Assembly (NCBI GenBank): GCA_903970315.1
Contig: CAJCIJ010000185.1
Coordinates: forward strand, 1 to 5,811
DNA length: 5,811 bases
Reading direction: 5' to 3'
Origin: Actinomycetota bacterium
GTDB lineage: Bacteria > Actinomycetota > Thermoleophilia > Solirubrobacterales > Solirubrobacteraceae
Position 1 is the first letter of the stretch. Each line of letters begins with the position of its first letter. The notes beneath the pieces were generated by a model, which worked only from the letters and a program-made list of their open reading frames with translations, did no database searches and had not been told where the DNA came from. Shown here one piece after another: positions 1 through 5,258 of this stretch. The translations under genes were made by a program, and so were the position numbers.

Positions 1-1
1 G

Positions 2-304
2 ATCGAGGGCCGCCATGTGCTGATCGTGGAGGACATCGTCGATTCGGGCCTGACTTTGCAATATCTGCTGCGCAACCTTGGATCCCGCGGGCCCGAGACC
101 CTGGGCGTGTGCGCGCTGCTGACCAAGCCGGACCGACGCGAGGTCGATCTACCGATCCGCTACGTCGGGTTCGAGATCCCCGACGAGTTCGTGGTGGGCT
201 ACGGCCTGGACATTGGCGAGCGTCACCGCAACCTTCCGTTTGTCGCAACGTTGGAGCCTTCAGAGCCCCGCAAAGCGGCCGAATTGGGGGTGACCAGGTG
301 GTAG
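2..304 (+). CDS. hpt: Hypoxanthine phosphoribosyltransferase, C-terminal part (5' end outside window)
   Basis: Purine salvage enzyme that joins hypoxanthine (often also guanine) to PRPP to give IMP or GMP in the cytoplasm. The window opens inside the gene; the frame is open from base 2 and ends at TAG 302-304, giving about 100 residues. The PRPP-binding loop [14 protein letters not shown], with its acidic pair and Gly-Leu-Thr end, is seen right after the window edge. The family C-terminal signature follows as [19 protein letters not shown], which keeps the Mg-binding Asp although the more usual Tyr-Ala after it is Ile-Gly here. A GTG at 17 lies inside the loop and cannot be the true start. 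Position directly before ftsH is the standard hpt-ftsH arrangement of Bacillus and actinobacteria, where tilS usually lies upstream. The last dozen residues, ending in Arg-Trp, are not conserved in my memory of the family. Confidence 0.95.
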   Translation: MEGRHVLIVEDIVDSGLTLQYLLRNLGSRGPETLGVCALLTKPDRREVDLPIRYVGFEIPDEFVVGYGLDIGERHRNLPFVATLEPSEPRKAAELGVTRW

Positions 305-305
305 G

Positions 306-324
306 CTGCTGAAACCCCCAGTAG
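306..324 (+). terminator. Weak hairpin just after hpt, possible attenuator or terminator
   Basis: CTGCTG (306-311) can pair with CAGTAG (319-324), with one G-U pair, around a seven-base loop. It starts two bases after the hpt stop codon. Only TTG follows, with no T run, so it is a poor intrinsic terminator. It may be a chance stem. Confidence 0.2.
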
Positions 325-337
325 TTGCCGATGACAC

Positions 338-365
338 TTGACGTCGCTGAGATCTGCGGCAGATT
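338..365 (+). promoter_or_regulatory. Weak sigma70-like promoter candidate upstream of ftsH
   Basis: TTGACG at 338-343 is a good -35 box. The best -10 at usual spacing is CAGATT at 360-365 (16-base spacer), which matches TATAAT poorly. It lies in the hpt-ftsH gap about 60 bases before ftsH, where a separate ftsH promoter would be expected. The -35 match alone is weak evidence. Confidence 0.25.
352..364. repeat. Perfect 13-base inverted repeat in the hpt-ftsH gap
   Basis: ATCTGC (352-357) and GCAGAT (359-364) are exact inverted copies around one central G, a form typical of a dimeric regulator site. It overlaps the weak -10 candidate. A second pairing is also possible, since GATCTG (351-356) is complementary to CAGATC (392-397), so two mutually exclusive stems can be drawn in the leader. 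The bases are certain; a regulatory role is inference. Confidence 0.35.
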
Positions 366-422
366 CCCCACAAGTGCGGGAGGTCTGTCTTCAGATCGCC
401 GCCGCCGCTCCCACTGTCCCCA

Positions 423-2405
423 ATGTCAAAACCGCCAATGAGCCGTTTTCGCAACGCCCTGTTCCCGATCCTGATCGTGATCCTGCTGGCGTTCTTTGCG
501 TCGAAGCTGATCATCCGCAGCACGCCGTCGCCGTACACGTATAAGACGCTGGTCACCGAAGAAATCCCTCGCGGTGCCGTCAAGTCGGTCGACATCAAGC
601 CGTCGGGGACCGTGCTTGCGGTGGCGCTGAAGAACGGCAAGAGCTACGAAGTCGGCTACGTGGACCCGCTGCTGCCGAAGCTTGAAACCGAGTTGAACAC
701 CTACGACGTCCGCTTCAACGTCGAGACGGACAAGAGCAGCGTGCTGCTTGAGGTGCTCAGTTACGCGCTGCCAATCCTGTTGTTCTTCGGCTTCTGGCTG
801 TTCATCATGAACCAGGTCCAGGGCGGGGGGGCCAAGGTGATGTCGTTTGGCAAGTCGCGCGCCAAGCGGCTCTCGGCGGACTCGCCCAAGATCACGTTCC
901 GCGACGTGGCAGGGGTGGACGAGGCGGTGGAGGAGTTGCACGAGATCAAGGAGTTCCTGGAGAACCCCAAGAAGTTCCAGGCACTCGGTGCGCGCATACC
1001 GACGGGCGTGCTCTTGTACGGGCCGCCGGGCACCGGCAAGACGCTGCTGGCGAGAGCGGTGGCAGGCGAGGCGGGGGTCCCGTTCTTCTCGATCTCGGGC
1101 TCTGACTTTGTGGAGATGTTCGTTGGCGTCGGTGCGTCGCGCGTCCGGGACCTGTTCGAGCAGGCCAAGCAGAACTCGCCGTGCATCATCTTCATGGACG
1201 AGATCGACGCCGTGGGGCGCCACCGCGGGGCAGGACTGGGGGGCGGCCACGACGAGCGCGAGCAGACTCTCAACCAGCTGCTGGTCGAGATGGACGGCTT
1301 TGAGGCCAAGGACAACATCATCATGATCGCGGCCACCAACAGGCCGGACATCCTGGACCCGGCGTTGCTGCGCCCGGGCCGCTTTGACCGCCAGATCGCA
1401 GTCGATCGCCCGGATCGCAAGGGCAGGATCAAGATCCTCGAGGTCCATACGCGCGGCAAGCCTTTGGCCCGGGAAATCGACATCGACGCGCTCGCGGGCC
1501 AGACACCGGGGTTCACGGGCGCGGACCTGTCGAACCTGATCAACGAGGCTGCACTGTTGGCCGCCCGCATAGGCAAGCGGGAGATCACCCAGTCCGAGTT
1601 GGAGGAGGGCATCCTGCGCGTGATCGCCGGTCCGGAGCGCAAGACACGGGTGATGAGCGAGAAGGAGCGCGCCGTGACGGCGTACCACGAGATGGGCCAC
1701 GCGATCGTGGGGCACTACCTCGAGCACTCCGATCCGGTCCACAAGATCTCGGTGATCTCGCGTGGACAGGCCCTGGGGTACACGATCTCGCTGCCCACCG
1801 AGGACCGCTTCCTGACCACTCGGGCAGAGCTCAACGACACGATGGCGATGACCCTGGGCGGGCGCGCAGCCGAGGAGATCGTGTTCGGCGAGGTCACGAC
1901 GGGCGCATCCAACGACCTGGAAAAGGTGACCGCCACGGCCAAGCAGATGGTGATGCGCTTCGGCATGAGCGAGCGGCTGGGTCCACGCGTGTTCGGCCAC
2001 GATCACAGTCAGCCGTTTCTGGGACGCGAGTTCTCGACCGAGCCGGACTACTCCAACGAGATCGCTCGGCAGATCGACGATGAGGTGCGCAGGATCGTCG
2101 AAGATGCCCACCAGAGGGCACGCGACATCCTCTCCGAGCACCGTCAGAGCCTGGACAGCATCTCGGAGATACTGGTCAAGCGCGAGACGATCGAGAAGGC
2201 CGAGTTTGAGGGGCTGCTGGACGGCAAGAGCGAGCAGGAGGTGTTCGGGCCCGACGAGCAGCCGGCCCCACACGCCCTGCCGGCACCCCCGCCACCGCTG
2301 CGCCGTCGCGAGCGCGACGTGCCACGCCCGCTGCCGCGGCCGGGTCTCGCTGGGGGCACCGCCGAGATGCGGTCCTCGGACGCGCAGCAACCCGATCTGT
2401 CCTGA
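423..2405 (+). CDS. ftsH: ATP-dependent membrane zinc metalloprotease FtsH
   Basis: Membrane-bound AAA+ protease that extracts and degrades misassembled membrane proteins and some cytoplasmic regulators, as a hexamer facing the cytoplasm. The 660 residues show the full family layout: first transmembrane helix about 12-30, extracytoplasmic domain about 33-110, second helix about 111-129, AAA+ module with Walker A GPPGTGKT (200-207), pore motif FVG (233-235), Walker B IIFMDEID (255-262) and second region of homology ending LLRPGRFDR (315-323) with the arginine fingers. The protease domain has the zinc site HEMGH (422-426; usual HEAGH) and probable third ligand Asp498 in GASNDLEK. The tail from about 614 is Pro/Arg-rich and looks disordered. 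ATG 423 is the first possible start after an in-frame stop at 348-350. It has no clear Shine-Dalgarno site, and ATG 438 (residue 6) is a credible alternative. Confidence 0.97.
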   Translation: MSKPPMSRFRNALFPILIVILLAFFASKLIIRSTPSPYTYKTLVTEEIPRGAVKSVDIKPSGTVLAVALKNGKSYEVGYVDPLLPKLETELNTYDVRFNVETDKSSVLLEVLSYALPILLFFGFWLFIMNQVQGGGAKVMSFGKSRAKRLSADSPKITFRDVAGVDEAVEELHEIKEFLENPKKFQALGARIPTGVLLYGPPGTGKTLLARAVAGEAGVPFFSISGSDFVEMFVGVGASRVRDLFEQAKQNSPCIIFMDEIDAVGRHRGAGLGGGHDEREQTLNQLLVEMDGFEAKDNIIMIAATNRPDILDPALLRPGRFDRQIAVDRPDRKGRIKILEVHTRGKPLAREIDIDALAGQTPGFTGADLSNLINEAALLAARIGKREITQSELEEGILRVIAGPERKTRVMSEKERAVTAYHEMGHAIVGHYLEHSDPVHKISVISRGQALGYTISLPTEDRFLTTRAELNDTMAMTLGGRAAEEIVFGEVTTGASNDLEKVTATAKQMVMRFGMSERLGPRVFGHDHSQPFLGREFSTEPDYSNEIARQIDDEVRRIVEDAHQRARDILSEHRQSLDSISEILVKRETIEKAEFEGLLDGKSEQEVFGPDEQPAPHALPAPPPPLRRRERDVPRPLPRPGLAGGTAEMRSSDAQQPDLS

Positions 2406-2407
2406 GG

Positions 2408-2431
2408 GCGCGCATCAGCGCGCGCATCCAG
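2408..2431 (+). repeat. Short tandem repeat and GCGCGC hairpin between ftsH and folP
   Basis: GCGCGCATC occurs at 2408-2416 and again at 2420-2428. The first copy's GCGCGC (2408-2413) can also pair with the GCGCGC at 2418-2423 around the loop ATCA. It begins three bases after the ftsH stop and has no following T run, so rho-independent termination is unlikely. It could slow polymerase or protect a 3' end, or be chance in GC-rich DNA. Confidence 0.3.
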
Positions 2432-2454
2432 CCGGCGCCGGTGCGACGGTCGCG

Positions 2455-3306
2455 GTGAGTTCACAGACGCAGGCGGCGAGGCCGTTCTGGCTGATGGCCG
2501 TCGTGAACGTGACGCCGGACTCATTCTCTGACGGGGGCCAGTTTGTGACCCCCGAAGCTGCGGTGGCTCGCGGCTTGGCGCTGGTGGCCGAGGGCGCCTC
2601 GATCGTCGATGTGGGCGGCGAGTCCACTCGGCCGGGGGCGGTACCGGTGGACGCACCCGAGGAGGCGCAGAGGGTGTTGCCAGTGATCGAGGGCCTTGCG
2701 CGCGCCGGCAGCTCCGCGGAGATCTCGGTGGACACCATGAAGGCCGACGTCGCCGCTGCGGCTCTGGCGGCGGGGGCGTCCATGGTCAACGATGTCAGCG
2801 CCTTGCGGGCCGACGACGAGATGGCAGCGGTGGTGGCGGCGGGCGGCGGGCGCTGCTGCCTGACACACATGCGCGGCGAGCCCCGGACGATGCAGCACGA
2901 CCCCCAGTACGACAACGTCGTAGACGAGGTCCGGGCGTTCCTGGAGGAGCGGGTGACGTTCGCGGTGGCGGCGGGCATCGCCGAGGAGCGCCTGCTGATC
3001 GACCCCGGCATTGGCTTCGGCAAGACGCTTGCGCACAACCTTGCCCTGCTACGCCATATCGACAGCTTCGTAGAGCTGGGGCTCCCGGTGGTTGTGGGTA
3101 CCTCCCGAAAGGGCTTCCTGGGCGCACTGGCGGCCCAGGCGCGCGGCGCAAGCGTGCCCGTGGACGTCGATGCGCGACTGCCCGGCACGATCGCCTCAAA
3201 CGTCCTTGCCTACGAGCAGGGCGCAAGCGTGTTTCGGGTGCACGACGTGGCGGCTGTGCGCGATGCCCTCACCGTGGCTGCTGCTACCTTGGCGGCCCAT
3301 GAGTGA
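2455..3306 (+). CDS. folP: Dihydropteroate synthase
   Basis: Cytoplasmic folate enzyme that condenses hydroxymethyl-dihydropterin pyrophosphate with p-aminobenzoate to give 7,8-dihydropteroate; it is the sulfonamide target. From GTG 2455 the protein has 283 residues, normal for the family. All expected TIM-barrel motifs are present: NVTPDSFSDGG (18-28, first pABA/sulfa loop), GGESTRPGA (54-62), SVDT (91-94), VNDVSA (111-116), THMRG (137-141), DPGIGFGK (183-190), GTSRKGF (215-221) and RVHDV (261-265). The open frame continues upstream into ftsH, but that part is unlike the family, so the start must be near the first strand. GTG 2455 leaves 13 residues before MAVVNVTPDS, while ATG 2494 would cut the first strand short. 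No clear Shine-Dalgarno site precedes GTG 2455. The 3' end overlaps folB by 8 bases. The chromosomal cluster argues against an acquired sul resistance gene. Confidence 0.95.
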   Translation: MSSQTQAARPFWLMAVVNVTPDSFSDGGQFVTPEAAVARGLALVAEGASIVDVGGESTRPGAVPVDAPEEAQRVLPVIEGLARAGSSAEISVDTMKADVAAAALAAGASMVNDVSALRADDEMAAVVAAGGGRCCLTHMRGEPRTMQHDPQYDNVVDEVRAFLEERVTFAVAAGIAEERLLIDPGIGFGKTLAHNLALLRHIDSFVELGLPVVVGTSRKGFLGALAAQARGASVPVDVDARLPGTIASNVLAYEQGASVFRVHDVAAVRDALTVAAATLAAHE

Positions 3307-3895
3307 GCGTCCCTTTGGCTCCGGTCCAGCTGACCCCGACGAGCCCGACGACGACCTGATTGGCGACGACGACCTGATGGCCGACGACGACCAGCCGCTG
3401 GACTATCCGACGAGCGAGCACGCCGGGGAGGACGGAGACGACGGGGAGGCTGACGCCGATGCGTTGAACGACGACGAGGACGACGACGCGGATGATCTGG
3501 ACGAGGACGACGACGACGAGGAGGAGGGCCTTGAGTCGGTAACGGTCGAGATCACGGGCCTGTCCCTGTACACCCACCACGGCGCAAGCGAGGCCGAGCG
3601 CGAGGTGGGACAGCGTTTGGTGCTTGACCTGCGGTTGGATCTGGGCGAGGCCGACGCCACGGCAACGGATCGGCTGGAAGACACGGTGGACTACGCCCAG
3701 GTGTGCCAGCTGGTGGCGCTGATCGCTCAGCAGCGCTCCTACCGCACACTTGAGCGACTGTGCGCCACGATTGCCGAGCGGATGTTGATCGAGTACGAGC
3801 TGGAGAGCGTGTGGGTGAAGGCGACCAAGCCCGAGCCCCCCATCCCGCTCCCTGTCGAGGGAGTCTCGGTGGAGGTCTGGCGGGAAGCCAACTGA
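3299..3895 (+). CDS. folB: Dihydroneopterin aldolase with a long acidic N-terminal extension
   Basis: Splits 7,8-dihydroneopterin into 6-hydroxymethyl-dihydropterin (FolK's substrate) and glycolaldehyde. The protein has 198 residues where the family usually has about 120. The aldolase domain spans about 81-196: ITGLSLYTHHGASEAEREVGQ (85-105) carries the catalytic-site Glu100, TVDYAQV (129-135) holds Tyr132, LERLCATIAERM (151-162) holds pterin-binding Glu152, and KATKPEPPIP (174-183) holds Lys177. These correspond to E22, Y54, E74 and K100 of the Staphylococcus aureus enzyme by motif alignment. Residues 1-79 are low complexity, with 40 Asp/Glu and a single Arg. ATG 3299 overlaps the folP stop as ATGAGTGA, suggesting translational coupling. 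Other in-frame starts are ATG 3377 and TTG 3464, both still inside the acidic tract. The enzyme call is firm; the role of the extension is unknown. Confidence 0.93.
   Translation: MSERPFGSGPADPDEPDDDLIGDDDLMADDDQPLDYPTSEHAGEDGDDGEADADALNDDEDDDADDLDEDDDDEEEGLESVTVEITGLSLYTHHGASEAEREVGQRLVLDLRLDLGEADATATDRLEDTVDYAQVCQLVALIAQQRSYRTLERLCATIAERMLIEYELESVWVKATKPEPPIPLPVEGVSVEVWREAN
3332..3535 (+). repeat. Asp/Glu-rich low-complexity tract encoded by GAC/GAG repeats in folB
   Basis: Encodes FolB residues 12-79, predicted to be disordered and very negatively charged. Repeated GACGAC units occur throughout; the densest stretch is nine acidic codons in a row at 3500-3526. GAC and GAG make up most acidic codons, with few GAT, so the codons match the GC-rich host. 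Triplet repeats of this type can expand or contract by replication slippage without breaking the frame. Confidence 0.85.
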
Positions 3896-3928
3896 GCCGC
3901 CTGGGCTCTCTGGGGACTGGCTGTAGTC

Positions 3929-4456
3929 ATGATCGCGCGCACGGGCCTGTTCTCGCTGGGCTCAAATGTGGGCGACAGGCGGTCACACCTGGAGGCTGCC
4001 GTGGATGCGCTGGCGGGCGCCGGCATTGCGGTCCTGCGCTGCTCGTCGGTCTACGACACCGATCCCGTGGGCGAGGTCACCGACCAGCCGTCGTTTCTGA
4101 ACGCGTGCGCGCTCGTAGCGACTGTGCTGGCACCGCTGGAGCTCCTGGACACCGTCAAGGGGCTTGAGCGCGCCCTGGGCCGCGCAGCAGCGGGTCCGCG
4201 GCACGGCCCGCGCGCGATTGACATTGACATCCTGCTCCTTGGCGACGTCGAGCTGGCACACGAGCGGATTCGCATACCGCACGAGCAGCTGCTGCATCGC
4301 CGGTTCGTGCTCGTGCCGGCGCTTGAGCTTGACATGGACATGGCCACGCCCGACGGCCAACGGCTGTCCAGCGCCCTGGCGACCCTGAGCGTAGGAGAAG
4401 GCGTTCGCTGGGCGGGACCGCCGCTGTCCTGCGACGGTGCGCCCGGCCACACCTAG
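3929..4456 (+). CDS. folK: 2-amino-4-hydroxy-6-hydroxymethyldihydropteridine pyrophosphokinase (HPPK)
   Basis: Moves pyrophosphate from ATP to 6-hydroxymethyl-dihydropterin, giving the substrate of FolP, so it acts between the two upstream folate genes. The 175-residue protein shows the HPPK order: FSLGSNVGDR (8-17), VYDTDPVG (41-48), DQPSFLNAC (52-60), and the ATP/Mg signature RHGPRAIDIDILLLG (91-105). Asp98 and Asp100 fit the Mg-binding pair D95/D97 of the E. coli enzyme. His92 stands where E. coli has Trp89, a position that varies in the family. IPHEQLLHRRFVLVPALEL (116-134) completes the domain; the last 25 or so residues are unremarkable. ATG 3929 is chosen because it sits just before the first strand. 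A GGGGA at 3912-3916 is a Shine-Dalgarno candidate but rather far away. The gap to folB is 33 bases. Confidence 0.95.
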   Translation: MIARTGLFSLGSNVGDRRSHLEAAVDALAGAGIAVLRCSSVYDTDPVGEVTDQPSFLNACALVATVLAPLELLDTVKGLERALGRAAAGPRHGPRAIDIDILLLGDVELAHERIRIPHEQLLHRRFVLVPALELDMDMATPDGQRLSSALATLSVGEGVRWAGPPLSCDGAPGHT

Positions 4457-4466
4457 CGACGGGCAC

Positions 4467-4472
4467 CATAAT
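4467..4472 (+). promoter_or_regulatory. Possible -10 box directly before coaX (leaderless start candidate)
   Basis: CATAAT (4467-4472), overlapped by TAATCT (4469-4474, fits TANNNT), is a rare AT-rich string in the 22-base folK-coaX gap. Transcription seven bases after CATAAT would begin at the A of the coaX ATG (4479). There is no good Shine-Dalgarno site before coaX, in keeping with a leaderless message. No -35 box is visible at normal spacing, so this remains a weak call. Confidence 0.25.
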
Positions 4473-4478
4473 CTGCTC

Positions 4479-5258
4479 ATGCTGCTTGCAGTGGACGTGG
4501 GCAACACACAGACCCACTTCGGCGCCTTCGACGGCCACGAGTTGGTGGAGAGCTGGCGCTTTGCCACTGTCCGCCAGTCCACCGCCGATGAGCTCGGCGC
4601 GGCGTTGCTGAACCTGCTGGACCTGCGCAAGCTTGGGTTCGGTCAGATCGACGCCTCGATTGTCTCCTCCACCGTCCCCGCACTGGGGCCGGAGTGGTGC
4701 GCCATGGCCTCGACATACCTGGGGCACGAGATGCTTGCTGTGGGCCCGGGCATCCGCACGGGGATGCCCATCCGCTACGACAACCCCCGCGAGATCGGTG
4801 CCGACAGGCTTGTCAACGCGGTGGCCGCACACGCGCGCCTGGGCGGGCCGTGCATCGTGGTCGATTTTGGTACCGCGATCACGTTTGACCCCGTGTCGGC
4901 GGCGGGGGAGTATCTGGGCGGGCTGATCATGCCTGGCGTCGAGATCTCGCTGGAGGCGCTGACGGAGCGCGCAGCGGCGCTACCCAGGGTCGACATCTCA
5001 GTGGCCCCGCGCGGGGTGATAGGCAAGACGACCATCGATGCGATCCGAGCGGGCGTCATCTATGGCACTGCCGGGGGTGTCGATGCGATCGTGAATCGGC
5101 TGCGCGGCGAGCTGGGGGAGAGGACCCCCACGATCGCCACAGGTGGGCTCTCGCACGCGGTGGCGCCGTTTGCGAGCACCATCGACGAGGTCGATGACCT
5201 GCTCACCCTGACGGGGCTGCGCATCATCTACGACCGCAACCTCCCCGAGGCCGCTTGA
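4479..5258 (+). CDS. coaX: Type III pantothenate kinase
   Basis: Phosphorylates pantothenate with ATP, the first step of coenzyme A synthesis. The type III enzymes belong to the ASKHA fold, usually need a monovalent cation and are not inhibited by CoA. From ATG 4479 the protein has 259 residues, the normal length. Visible motifs are the N-terminal phosphate loop AVDVGNTQTHFG (4-15), DNPREIGADRLVNAVAA (101-117) with the catalytic Asp109 of GADR, VVDFGTAITFD (127-137), GGLIMPG (147-153), ATGGLS (220-225) and LTLTGLRIIYDRN (242-254). The frame extends back to GTG 4437 inside folK, but the extra 14 residues would precede a phosphate loop that normally lies at the very N-terminus, so ATG 4479 is preferred. 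The gap to folK is 22 bases. The stop TGA (5256-5258) shares one base with the next gene's ATG. Confidence 0.95.
   Translation: MLLAVDVGNTQTHFGAFDGHELVESWRFATVRQSTADELGAALLNLLDLRKLGFGQIDASIVSSTVPALGPEWCAMASTYLGHEMLAVGPGIRTGMPIRYDNPREIGADRLVNAVAAHARLGGPCIVVDFGTAITFDPVSAAGEYLGGLIMPGVEISLEALTERAAALPRVDISVAPRGVIGKTTIDAIRAGVIYGTAGGVDAIVNRLRGELGERTPTIATGGLSHAVAPFASTIDEVDDLLTLTGLRIIYDRNLPEAA
5247..5250 (+). promoter_or_regulatory. Ribosome binding site for dus
   Basis: GAGG lies seven bases before ATG 5258, inside the end of coaX. It is the best-placed Shine-Dalgarno site in the window and supports the overlapping TGATG start of dus. Confidence 0.6.

Noticed and set aside
426..2390. A 654-codon open frame on the minus strand opposite ftsH
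   Set aside because: It mirrors ftsH almost exactly, shows no recognisable motif, and is rich in Arg, Leu and His as expected when a GC-rich gene is read backwards. FtsH on the plus strand is certain.
2080..2454. Upstream extension of the folP frame into ftsH
   Set aside because: The translated part is Arg/Ser-rich shadow sequence of ftsH and does not resemble dihydropteroate synthase; the family begins just before NVTPDSFSDGG.
2455..3306. folP as an acquired sulfonamide-resistance gene (sul type)
   Set aside because: It is embedded in a folate gene cluster with matching composition, keeps the normal SFSDGG loop, and has no integron or transposon signals around it.
3284..3580. Minus-strand frame of Val-rich protein opposite the acidic part of folB
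   Set aside because: The Val-Val-Val runs are simply the reverse complement of GAC repeats (GTC). No start context or known family was seen.
3299..3895. Acidic FolB extension as the result of a frameshift or gene fusion error
   Set aside because: The acidic tract is in frame with the domain from a start that overlaps the folP stop. Its GAC/GAG codons fit the host, and an Asp/Glu tract is not what a shifted frame of GC-rich DNA gives.
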